DNA from: Parasulfuritortus sp037446165
GTDB lineage: Bacteria; Pseudomonadota; Gammaproteobacteria; Burkholderiales; Thiobacillaceae
Length of the DNA stretch: 12,962 nucleotides
Assembly: GCA_037446165.1 (NCBI GenBank)
Contig: JBBIJC010000070.1
Location: 1 to 12,962, forward strand
Direction of reading: 5' to 3'
Below, in pieces: positions 1 to 6,537 of this stretch (positions within the stretch are counted from its first letter, which is position 1; every line of letters begins with the position of its first letter). The position numbers were made by a program, and so were the translations under genes. The notes below the pieces were generated by a model. That model did no database searches, was not told the origin of the DNA, and saw nothing but the letters and a program-made list of their open reading frames with translations.

Positions 1-740
1 TTCAACTCGTAGCGCACCCGGATGTGAATCAGCGCCCTGACCGGTTGGCCATTCTTCTGAGCCGGCTCGAAATGGGCCTTTTTGAACGCAACGAGCGCCG
101 ATTCGTCGAACACGCCAGGCGGATTACCCTCTTCCACCTCGACCGCCTGAACCACGCCGAACTCGTCCACCTTGAGCTTCAGCTTGACTGTGCCCTGCTG
201 GCCACGGCGGGCCGCGTCCGGCGGATAGATGGGGTTGATCGCCTGGCTGGCCCTGGGCTGGACGTCGAGCTGTCGTGCCTCGTACCAGTTGGTGTCGACC
301 ATGACCGGGACGCTGGGCAGATCGGCCGATGTGCTGATAGACGGCCTGACGACCGAATCCGGGGTGGTGCTCGTGGTGGTTGCTTGCGGCTTGGCATCCG
401 GGGCTGGCGCAGGCTTGGCGCTTTCGATCGGAGCGGGGACTGACGGCACCGCCAGTTGCTGGGCGAGGGCCAAGGCTAACGGCTGCGGCATCAAAGCCGG
501 CGCCGACTGATCGGATGGCTGGACTTGCTGAGGCGGAGGGACTGGCGCCGCCACCGGATTGGGCGACACCAGTCGGGCATTGATGACCATCGCCGCGTGC
601 GGCACGGGAAAGCTGCGCGGCTGAACCAGCATGACCACAGCCACATGCAGGCTCAGAGACAGCAGCAGCATGCGGGCCAGGGGCTGCTGTCGGATGTGCT
701 GCCAGGCAGCCTGGTAGTGGAATGCCGGCATCCCGTCCAT
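1..740 (-). CDS. tonB: TonB-family energy transducer (C-terminus cut by window edge)
   Basis: Periplasm-spanning protein that would couple an ExbB/ExbD proton channel to outer-membrane receptors. The reading frame is open on the minus strand from ATG at 740 to the left edge: 246 codons with no stop, so the last residues lie outside the window. Residues 24-40 form one hydrophobic inner-membrane anchor after a short basic N-terminus. Residues 55-150 are rich in Pro, Ala and Gln, as expected of the periplasmic linker, though without the Glu-Pro/Lys-Pro repeats of E. coli TonB. The end is a TonB C-terminal domain with INPIYPPDAARRGQQG, VDEFGVVQAVEV, and the final strand IHIRVRYEL just inside the edge. 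ATG 731 (codon 4) is an equally possible start, and neither has a strong Shine-Dalgarno. It lies 36 bp downstream of dsbC and is probably co-transcribed. No exbB or exbD is visible. A specialised TonB paralogue is possible. Confidence 0.85.
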   Translation of the reverse strand, partial: MDGMPAFHYQAAWQHIRQQPLARMLLLSLSLHVAVVMLVQPRSFPVPHAAMVINARLVSPNPVAAPVPPPQQVQPSDQSAPALMPQPLALALAQQLAVPSVPAPIESAKPAPAPDAKPQATTTSTTPDSVVRPSISTSADLPSVPVMVDTNWYEARQLDVQPRASQAINPIYPPDAARRGQQGTVKLKLKVDEFGVVQAVEVEEGNPPGVFDESALVAFKKAHFEPAQKNGQPVRALIHIRVRYEL

Positions 741-747
741 CACAGCG

Positions 748-765
748 GGCCGTCTCGTGACGGCC
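748..765 (-). other. Perfect hairpin between dsbC and tonB
   Basis: GGCCGTC and GACGGCC form a perfect 7-bp GC-rich stem around a 4-base loop (TCGT on the plus strand). It fills most of the 36-bp gap between the dsbC stop (777-779) and the tonB ATG (740). No T-run follows on the minus strand, so it is not a canonical intrinsic terminator. It could be a partial terminator, an mRNA-processing or stability element, or a structure hiding the tonB start. Confidence 0.5.
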
Positions 766-776
766 TTCACCCGTTA

Positions 777-1487
777 TTATTTCCCGCCGGCCTCATCGAG
801 CATCTGCGCCAGTCGATCGGCGGTCGTCAGCCCTGGAATGCGCTTGCCATTGGAGAGGATGATATTGGGCGTGCCTTGCACATGCAGCTTCTCGCCCAGC
901 GCCAGGTTGTCCTGAATCGGGTTCGCGCAATCATCCTTGCCTTCCGGCACCTTGCCATTGAGCATCAGGTCATCCCAGGCCTTGACCGGGTCGGGGCTGC
1001 ACCACACCAGGCGGCTCTTGCGTGCGGAATCGGTATGCATGGGCAACGGATATTCGAAGATGTAGATGGTGACGTTGGTCAGCTTGGCCAGTTCCGGCTC
1101 CAGCTTCTTGCAGAACGGGCAATCCGGATCGGAGAACACCGCCATGCGCCGCTTGCCGTCGCCCTTCACGATCTTGATCGCCTGCTGCAGGGGCAGGCTG
1201 TCGAAACCGACGACGGTCAGCTTGTCGATCTTTTCCTGGGTCAGGTTACGCTTGGTTGCGGTCTCGACCATGATGCCGTCGATGACATACTTGCCGTCCT
1301 TGTCCGCGTAGATGATGTGGTCGCCATCCACCACCACCTCGTACAGGCCCGAGATCAGGCTCTTGTTGATGCTATCGATCTTGATTCCGGGGAACCTGGA
1401 TTCCAGGTTTTTCTTGATCTCGCCTTGCCCCGCATCGCACGCGGAAGTCAGGAACAGGGTGAGCAGCAGGGAAATAATGATGCGCAT
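777..1487 (-). CDS. dsbC: Thiol:disulfide interchange protein DsbC
   Basis: Periplasmic disulfide isomerase that reshuffles wrong disulfides and is normally kept reduced by DsbD. The 236-residue length fits the family. After a hydrophobic signal (residues 1-16) comes the N-terminal dimerisation domain (about 20-85), then a thioredoxin-like domain with active site C123-P-F-C126 inside FSDPDCPFCKKLE. The cis-proline motif GTP is at 205-207. C163 and C187 match the second, structural disulfide of DsbC. The signal ends LFLTSAC, which fits a permissive lipobox with C17 and Asp at +2, so this copy may be a lipoprotein. ATG 1487 is preceded by a purine-rich GAGAG five bases upstream. It starts 17 bp after the UbiI-like gene ends, so it is probably in the same transcript. 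DsbG is less likely given the length and the CPFC site. Confidence 0.93.
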   Translation of the reverse strand: MRIIISLLLTLFLTSACDAGQGEIKKNLESRFPGIKIDSINKSLISGLYEVVVDGDHIIYADKDGKYVIDGIMVETATKRNLTQEKIDKLTVVGFDSLPLQQAIKIVKGDGKRRMAVFSDPDCPFCKKLEPELAKLTNVTIYIFEYPLPMHTDSARKSRLVWCSPDPVKAWDDLMLNGKVPEGKDDCANPIQDNLALGEKLHVQGTPNIILSNGKRIPGLTTADRLAQMLDEAGGK

Positions 1488-1504
1488 GAGGTCTCTCTAT
1501 CAGG

Positions 1505-2647
1505 TTATTGCACGGCATGGCGCATGAGCGCCTGTTTCAGCCAATCCTGGCTGTTGGTCAGACCCAGTCCGGCATTGCGCAGTCCGCGCAGGGCCGGGTC
1601 GGGGGTGGTGAACAGTTTTTTCAAACCGCCCGTAGTGAACTGCATGGAGGCGACATCTTCCATCCGGCGCACCGCATAGGCTTGGAGCCGGCCGATGTCG
1701 CCCGGGTTCCCGCCGGACGCCAGCAGCTCGGTCAGCAGACGGCAATCCCGGAAGCCCAGATTGACGCCCTGCCCGGCCAGCGGATGCACGGTATGGGCGG
1801 CATCACCGATCAGTACCAGACCCGGCCGCACCCATTCCCTGGCCCGGCGGATCTTGAGTGGAAAGGCGGCCTGGGGCGTGATTTGACGCAACCGACCCAG
1901 AACGCGGTGTCCGGCCTCGGTCACGTCGGCCGCAAAGTCCTCGGTCGATTGCGCCATGCGTGCCGGCACCACGTCTTCATGGGTGGACCAGACGATGGAG
2001 ATACGATTTCCCGGCAAGGGCAGATAGGCCAGGATGCTGTCCTGCCGGAACCATTGCCAGGCGATGCCACGATGCGGCCTCTCGATCTCGAAGTTCGCTA
2101 CCACGCCAGCCTGATGCTGATCGTTCAGGGTGATGTCGATGCCGGCCTGTGCGCGCAGCCAGGAACTGGCTCCATCGGCACCGATCAGCAGATTCGTTTC
2201 CAGTTGCCGGCCATCGGCCAGATGCAAGGTATGGCGCACTGAGCCCCAGGTCACCGCCACCGGTTCAACCGCGATCATTTCCAGGTTGTGTGCCGGGCTC
2301 GCTGCCTGCCACAGGGCATATTGCAGACGCCCGTTTTCGGCGATCCAGGCCAGTTCCGGCAGACCGGTTTCCAGTGCATCGAAATTCAGTTGGCCGCCGT
2401 CGTCGCCAGCGATGCGCATGGCGTGGACCGCCTGCGCCCGGACCGGATCGGACCAACCGCCCAGCGACTTCAGCCAGTTCACGTTGCCAGGGCTGTAGGC
2501 ATAGATGCGCGCATCCCAGTCTTCCTTGGGAGTCTGCGGAGGCCTCGGTTCGACCAGAGCGATGCGGTAAGGGGAATTTTTCAGGGCCAGCGCCAGCGCC
2601 GTGCCAGTCAGGCCGCCGCCAATGACAATGATATCGAATCGTTCCAT
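1505..2647 (-). CDS. ubiI: UbiH/UbiF/VisC/COQ6-family ubiquinone hydroxylase (UbiI-like)
   Basis: FAD-dependent aromatic hydroxylase of ubiquinone biosynthesis, acting on a polyprenyl-phenol intermediate with NAD(P)H-derived electrons and O2. The 380 residues carry the three class A flavoprotein monooxygenase signatures: the dinucleotide fold IVIGGGLTG (7-15), the GADGASSWLR motif (156-165), and the FAD-ribityl motif GDAAHTVHPLAGQGVNLGFR (281-300). That last motif resembles the UbiI/VisC form. The ATG shares one base with the ubiH stop (TAATG), implying translational coupling. The order pepP-ubiH-this gene matches E. coli pepP-ubiH-ubiI, hence the symbol. The position hydroxylated (C5, C6 or both) cannot be read from sequence because UbiI, UbiF, UbiL and UbiM are close relatives. 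The family call is certain; the symbol is tentative. Confidence 0.85.
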   Translation of the reverse strand: MERFDIIVIGGGLTGTALALALKNSPYRIALVEPRPPQTPKEDWDARIYAYSPGNVNWLKSLGGWSDPVRAQAVHAMRIAGDDGGQLNFDALETGLPELAWIAENGRLQYALWQAASPAHNLEMIAVEPVAVTWGSVRHTLHLADGRQLETNLLIGADGASSWLRAQAGIDITLNDQHQAGVVANFEIERPHRGIAWQWFRQDSILAYLPLPGNRISIVWSTHEDVVPARMAQSTEDFAADVTEAGHRVLGRLRQITPQAAFPLKIRRAREWVRPGLVLIGDAAHTVHPLAGQGVNLGFRDCRLLTELLASGGNPGDIGRLQAYAVRRMEDVASMQFTTGGLKKLFTTPDPALRGLRNAGLGLTNSQDWLKQALMRHAVQ

Positions 2648-3801
2648 TACGCCTGCGCTCCAAACATCATCTTGCGCGCGAACAGGTTTTTCAGCGGCGG
2701 CACGGCATCCATGGCGGTCAGCGCCAGCCCGCGGATCTGGGATAGCCCAGGGAGGTCGTTGGCAAACACGTCGACCAGAATATCGGTCATGGCGATGCCG
2801 CCGCCCACGTCCCAGCGCCGATGCTTGCGGTATCTGGTCAGGAAAGCGGCGTCACCCAATTCATCACGCGCTGCGTCCAATATGGTCTCGGCCAGCCACC
2901 AGGCATCGCGCAGGCCCAGGTTGAAGCCTTGTCCCGCGACCGGGTGCAGGGTCTGGGCGGCATTGCCGATGCGGACCAGACCGGGCTGATCGCCGGCCGC
3001 ACTGGTCACCAGTCGAAGCGGGAAGACCGAGCGCGGGCCGGCCGTCAGGAATCGTCCCTGACGGTCGCCAAAGGCCGCCTGCAGTTCAGTCAGGAATGTG
3101 GCGTCATCCCATTGCATGCGGGCATCGACCTGGTCCGCCTCCGTGGTCCAGACCAGGGCGTATTCGTCGCCCAACGGCAGCAATGCCATGGGACCGCGTG
3201 CCGTGAAGCGTTCGTAGGCGCGTTGGCCATGCGGCATCTCGGTCCGCACCGTGCAGATGATCGCGCTCTGTCCGTAGTCCTTGACCTTGACCTCGCCCGG
3301 CAGGCTCTTGCCGCCATCGGCCAGAACCAGCAGGCGGGCCGTCAACGTCCGCGCCGTGCCGGCCTGTTCGTATTCCACCAGGCCACAGCCGGAGGCCGGC
3401 CGCACCGCCGTGACCCGGGCGCCGGTAATGAGTGCAGCCCCGGAATCCGGCAGGCCGGCGGTCAGGGCCGCGTAGAGGTCGCCGTATTCCGTGGTGTAGC
3501 CGAGGGCCGGTACAGCCAGTTCCTTCGCCTCCAGGACAGCGCGGCCAAAACCACCGCACTGGGATACGTGGATGGTCTCGATCGGTGTGGCCTTGGATTC
3601 GAGCCGCTGCCAGGCATCCAGCCGTTCCAGGATCAGGCGGGTGCCTTGCGACAGGGCCAGGGCGCGGGGGTCGCGCGCGGCGAATTCGGCCTTCGCTTCA
3701 AGCACGGCGACGGACAGGCCGCTGCCCTTGAGCGCAATGGCGAGCGCGGCGCCGACCGGGCCGCCGCCGATGATGGCAATGTCTGAGTGGGCGGGCGTCA
3801 T
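2647..3801 (-). CDS. ubiH: 2-octaprenyl-6-methoxyphenol hydroxylase UbiH
   Basis: FAD monooxygenase that hydroxylates C1 of the ubiquinone ring precursor, in the membrane-associated Ubi pathway. The 384-residue protein has the FAD fold IAIIGGGPVG (8-17), a LADGG variant of the DG motif (160-164), and GNAAQTLHPVAGQGFNLGLR (279-298). The last motif, with Asn-Ala-Ala-Gln where paralogues have Asp-Ala-Ala-His, is diagnostic of UbiH. ERFTARGPMALLPLG (197-211) also matches E. coli UbiH closely. I chose ATG 3801, two residues-plus upstream of the FAD fold. The frame extends to a TTG at 3834 but adds only 11 unlike residues. ATG 3801 overlaps the vapC stop as ATGA, and I see no Shine-Dalgarno in front, so translation probably depends on ribosomes finishing vapC. 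The 3' end overlaps the next hydroxylase gene by one base. Confidence 0.93.
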   Translation of the reverse strand: MTPAHSDIAIIGGGPVGAALAIALKGSGLSVAVLEAKAEFAARDPRALALSQGTRLILERLDAWQRLESKATPIETIHVSQCGGFGRAVLEAKELAVPALGYTTEYGDLYAALTAGLPDSGAALITGARVTAVRPASGCGLVEYEQAGTARTLTARLLVLADGGKSLPGEVKVKDYGQSAIICTVRTEMPHGQRAYERFTARGPMALLPLGDEYALVWTTEADQVDARMQWDDATFLTELQAAFGDRQGRFLTAGPRSVFPLRLVTSAAGDQPGLVRIGNAAQTLHPVAGQGFNLGLRDAWWLAETILDAARDELGDAAFLTRYRKHRRWDVGGGIAMTDILVDVFANDLPGLSQIRGLALTAMDAVPPLKNLFARKMMFGAQA

Positions 3802-4187
3802 AGGCTGAATGGATTCAGGACCGGGATGCCGCAACCGCGGAAGTCATCCTCGTTGCGGGTCACCAGGGTCAGGGCATAAACCTGCGCCGTGGCGGCGATC
3901 ATCATGTCGGCCTGGCTGCGCATGATGCCCCGCGCGGCAAAGGCGCCACGCAGTTCTCCGGCGCGGCGGGCAATCGCCTCGGTGACGGGCAATACCGGAT
4001 GACGATGCAGGAAGCTGTCGAACCAGGCGTCGATGCGGGCATTGGGCCGCCAGGACAGGCCATAGGCGATTTCATCCACGGTCACGGCCGAAATCGAAAA
4101 AACGGCCAGCACATCGGCCCAGGCCAGTACACCGGCATTGGGCTGGCGGCGGACAAGCTCGCTGATGACATTGGTATCAACCAGCAT
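3798..4187 (-). CDS. vapC: PIN-domain ribonuclease toxin (VapC/FitB type)
   Basis: Predicted Mg2+-dependent endoribonuclease toxin of a type II toxin-antitoxin pair; VapC toxins usually cut tRNA or rRNA. The 129 residues match PIN toxins, with acidic active-site residues D4 (MLVDTNVISEL), E39 (VTVDEIAYG), D94 (QADMMIAATA) and D114/D115 (TRNEDDF). All four positions are intact, so the toxin looks functional. ATG 4187 lies inside the 3' end of the antitoxin gene (11-bp overlap), the usual coupled arrangement. A longer in-frame reading to 4340 only runs antisense to family expectations and through the antitoxin gene. The stop overlaps the ubiH start as ATGA, so the toxin sits inside the ubiquinone operon. 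The RNA target is unknown. Confidence 0.92.
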   Translation of the reverse strand: MLVDTNVISELVRRQPNAGVLAWADVLAVFSISAVTVDEIAYGLSWRPNARIDAWFDSFLHRHPVLPVTEAIARRAGELRGAFAARGIMRSQADMMIAATAQVYALTLVTRNEDDFRGCGIPVLNPFSL

Positions 4188-4473
4188 GAGCCTCGCCTTC
4201 CAGCATGTCGGCAAAGACATTGGCCCGATCCTGACGCAGGGGCAGGTCCAGTTCGTAGTCGGTTTCTGCCGCGATCCGGCGCAGTTCAGCGAACTCGGCG
4301 CCCAGCGTGACCGGCGCGGCCTGCTTGCGCCAGGCCTCAAAGGCCTCGTATTCCTTGGCGTCGACCAGCACGGCGACCCGTTCGCCGCGATTGTAGATGG
4401 CCTGCGGTTCCTGGGCCGTAAGCCGGATGACTTCCGAAAAACGCTGCTTGGCTTGAGCGATGTTCCAGGTCAT
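4177..4473 (-). CDS. Phd/YefM-family antitoxin
   Basis: Antitoxin expected to bind the PIN toxin encoded downstream and to repress the promoter of the pair. The 98 residues start MTWNIAQAKQRFSEVIRLT, the Phd/YefM N-terminal DNA-binding fold. PQAIYNRGERVAVLVDAKEYEAFEAW (in two parts, residues 23-48) follows the family's beta-hairpin and helix pattern. The C-terminal part (about 60-98) is acidic and would wrap the toxin. ATG 4473 has a good Shine-Dalgarno, GAGGTG, four bases upstream. The gene begins 59 bp after the pepP stop, the largest gap in this cluster, and that AT-rich gap holds a plausible promoter. Pairing of a Phd-type antitoxin with a VapC-type toxin is common in bacteria. Confidence 0.9.
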   Translation of the reverse strand: MTWNIAQAKQRFSEVIRLTAQEPQAIYNRGERVAVLVDAKEYEAFEAWRKQAAPVTLGAEFAELRRIAAETDYELDLPLRQDRANVFADMLEGEAHAG

Positions 4474-4483
4474 GGCGCACCTC

Positions 4484-4519
4484 GATCATGTCTATCTAAT
4501 GTAATCATTATGACCATGT
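4484..4519 (-). repeat. Direct repeat ACATGRTC, possible antitoxin operator
   Basis: ACATGGTC (4519-4512) and ACATGATC (4491-4484) on the minus strand repeat with a 28-bp period, and the first abuts the candidate -10 box. Phd/YefM antitoxins repress their own promoters by binding paired sites, and 28 bp is near two and a half to three helical turns. With only two 8-mers, one mismatched, chance is possible. Confidence 0.3.
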
Positions 4520-4535
4520 TCAAAGTACTCGTCTA
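4507..4535 (-). promoter_or_regulatory. Candidate promoter of the toxin-antitoxin pair
   Basis: On the minus strand, TAGACG (4535-4530) and CATAAT (4512-4507) are separated by 17 bp. They match the sigma-70 -35 and -10 boxes at 4 of 6 and 5 of 6 positions. Transcription would start near 4500, giving a leader of about 27 bases to the antitoxin ATG. The -35 overlaps the pepP stop codon. The region is clearly AT-richer than its surroundings. It would also feed ubiH and the genes behind it. Inferred from sequence only. Confidence 0.45.
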
Positions 4536-5852
4536 GCGGCGAAGCCTGCGCGCCATGAGGCGCTCGATCTCCGCCACGGTCTTGGGTGTGCTCGCGGTGA
4601 GCACTTCGCAGCCGGATTCCGTCACCAGCACATCATCCTCGATGCGGATGCCGATATTGTTCAGCCGTCTCGGCACGCCTTCGCCCGGCCGGATGTACAG
4701 GCCCGGCTCCACAGTCAGGACCATGCCCGGTTCGAGCTTGCGCCATTCGCCATCGACCTTGTATTCGCCAGCATCATGCACATCCAGACCCAGCCAGTGG
4801 CCGGTGCGGTGCATATAGAACGCCCGGTAGGCGCCAGATTCAATCAGGTCATCGACCCGACCCTTGAGCAGTTTCAGGTCTTTCATGCCCTGGACCAGCA
4901 CGCGCACGGCCGCATCGTGGGGAGCATTCCAGGTGTTGCCCGGCCTGACCTCGTCGATGGCCGCCGCCTGGGCCGCCAGGACGATTTCATAGGCGTCCTT
5001 CTGGGCCGGACTGAACCGGCCATTGACCGGGAAGGTGCGGGTGATGTCCGCCGCATAGCCGGCGTACTCTGCCCCGGCGTCGATCAGCAGCAGGTCGCCG
5101 TCATTCAGCGGCCGGTTGTTGAACACGTAATGCAGGATGCAGGCATTGGCGCCGCCGGCCACGATCGAGGTGTAGGCCGGCGCCTCAGCGCCGCCGCGGC
5201 GGAAGGCGTAGAGCAGTTCGGCCTCGATCTCGTGTTCATTCACGCCCGGCTTGCAGGCACGCATGGCACGGATATGGGCATCGGCCGAAATCGCGGCAGC
5301 TTTACGCATCATGGTCAGCTCATGGTCGTCCTTGAACAGGCGGAATTCGTCCAGCAGACCGCGCGCGTCGGTCAGATTGGCAGGCGCCTGGACGCCGGTT
5401 CGCGCCTTGGCGCGTACCGCGTTCAGCCAGCCGGTGATCCGGTTGTCCCAGGCCGTGTCGTGGCCGATCACGTAGGACAATACCGGCTGGTTTTCCAGCA
5501 ACCCGGGCAAGCGTTTGTCCAGTTGTTCGATCGGCCAGGCGGCGTCGAAGCCGAAGGCGGCTTTGGCGTCTTTCGGGCCCCAGCGAAAACCGTCCCAGAT
5601 CTCCTTCTCGAGATCCTTTTCCCGGCAGAACAGGTATTGCCTGGGCCGTTTTCCGGCCACCAGCACCACGACCGACTCCGGCTCCGGAAAGCCGGTCAGC
5701 CACCAGAAATAGCTGTCGGGCCGGAACGGGTAATGGGCATCGCGATTGCGCACCACTTCGGGCGCGGTGGCGATGATCATGACGCCCTCGGTCATGGCTT
5801 GCATGACCCGGTGCCGACGCCGGCGGAATAGTTCAGGCTGTGGTGCGTTCAT
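4533..5852 (-). CDS. pepP: Xaa-Pro aminopeptidase (aminopeptidase P)
   Basis: Cytosolic dinuclear metal peptidase that removes the N-terminal residue when proline is second. The 439 residues match E. coli PepP in length. An N-terminal creatinase-like domain (about 1-170) is followed by the pita-bread catalytic domain. The five metal ligands are present: D258 (LLIDAG), D269 (AADITRTF), H352 (HRTGHWLGLDVHD), E382 (TVEPGLY) and E405 (GIRIEDD). H241 matches the catalytic histidine. The ATG at 5852 lies inside the murU 3' end (20-bp overlap, different frame), which suggests coupling. In E. coli pepP stands directly before ubiH and ubiI; here the toxin-antitoxin pair intervenes. Confidence 0.95.
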   Translation of the reverse strand: MNAPQPELFRRRRHRVMQAMTEGVMIIATAPEVVRNRDAHYPFRPDSYFWWLTGFPEPESVVVLVAGKRPRQYLFCREKDLEKEIWDGFRWGPKDAKAAFGFDAAWPIEQLDKRLPGLLENQPVLSYVIGHDTAWDNRITGWLNAVRAKARTGVQAPANLTDARGLLDEFRLFKDDHELTMMRKAAAISADAHIRAMRACKPGVNEHEIEAELLYAFRRGGAEAPAYTSIVAGGANACILHYVFNNRPLNDGDLLLIDAGAEYAGYAADITRTFPVNGRFSPAQKDAYEIVLAAQAAAIDEVRPGNTWNAPHDAAVRVLVQGMKDLKLLKGRVDDLIESGAYRAFYMHRTGHWLGLDVHDAGEYKVDGEWRKLEPGMVLTVEPGLYIRPGEGVPRRLNNIGIRIEDDVLVTESGCEVLTASTPKTVAEIERLMARRLRR

Positions 5853-6537
5853 TCAGTTCTTCGTCCAGTGCTTGCAAGCGGGCCGGGGTGCCAATGTCCT
5901 CCCAACGGCCGGGGAAATATTCGCCGGTGACCTTGCCCGCATTCATGGCCGCAATCAGCAGCGGCGCCAGCTTGGCCTTGTCACCGGGAGTGACGCCCGC
6001 GAACAGTTCGGGCCGGTAGCAGCCGATGCCGGAAAAGGTATGGCGGCCAACGGCATGGGTGGGCGGTGGCTTAACCTTACCCGCTTCCAGGACAAAATCG
6101 CCCTGGGGATGATGGGGCGGGTTATCGACCAGGACCAGATGGGCGACCCGCTCCGGGTTCACAGCCATGTCCGCCAGTACCGGTCGCAAACGTGCGTAAT
6201 CGAATTCGGTGTAGACATCGCCATTGGTGACCATGAACGGCTGGTCGCCCAGCAAGTGCAACGCCTTGGCGATGCCGCCGGCGGTCTCCAGCGGTGTGCC
6301 TTCGTCGGACCAGCCAATGTGGACTCCGTAGCCCGTACCGTCACCCAACGCAGTTTCGATCTGCTGGCCGAGATGGGCGTGGTTGATGACCAGATCGCAA
6401 AATCCTGCCGCCTTCAGCCGTTCGATCTGCCAGCCGATCAGCGGCTTGCCGCCCGCGATCAAGAGCGGCTTGGGAGTCTGGTCGGTGAGCGGACGCATGC
6501 GCTCGCCCAGGCCGGCGGCCAGGATCATCGCCTTCAT
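5833..6537 (-). CDS. murU: N-acetylmuramate alpha-1-phosphate uridylyltransferase MurU
   Basis: Cytosolic nucleotidyltransferase that turns MurNAc-1-phosphate and UTP into UDP-MurNAc, bypassing de novo synthesis and MurA (the fosfomycin target). The 234 residues show the sugar-phosphate nucleotidyltransferase signature LAAGLGERMRPLTDQTPKPL (6-25, with K23), the ETAGGI loop (84-89) and the metal-binding NGD (105-107). The short length without a C-terminal beta-helix separates it from GlmU or GlgC types. The ATG shares one base with the amgK stop (TGATG). The kinase partner directly upstream makes MurU more likely than a mannose-1-phosphate guanylyltransferase, the usual generic annotation. Confidence 0.92.
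   Translation of the reverse strand: MKAMILAAGLGERMRPLTDQTPKPLLIAGGKPLIGWQIERLKAAGFCDLVINHAHLGQQIETALGDGTGYGVHIGWSDEGTPLETAGGIAKALHLLGDQPFMVTNGDVYTEFDYARLRPVLADMAVNPERVAHLVLVDNPPHHPQGDFVLEAGKVKPPPTHAVGRHTFSGIGCYRPELFAGVTPGDKAKLAPLLIAAMNAGKVTGEYFPGRWEDIGTPARLQALDEELNERTTA

Noticed and set aside
525..1679. A 384-codon open frame on the plus strand opposite tonB, dsbC and the 3' end of the UbiI-like gene
   Set aside because: It crosses three real minus-strand genes and their junctions, and its composition is that of a shadow frame.
2821..3786. A 321-codon open frame on the plus strand opposite ubiH
   Set aside because: Antisense shadow of ubiH with no recognisable domain.
3802..3834. TTG start extending ubiH by 11 residues
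   Set aside because: The extra residues are unlike UbiH N-termini, and ATG 3801 gives the usual short lead to the FAD fold plus an ATGA overlap with vapC.
4188..4340. Longer upstream start for vapC
   Set aside because: The extension only re-reads the antitoxin gene in another frame; MLVDTN at 4187 is the normal PIN-toxin start.
4776..5831. A 351-codon open frame on the plus strand opposite pepP
   Set aside because: Shadow of pepP, whose metal ligands are all in place; no family features in the antisense product.
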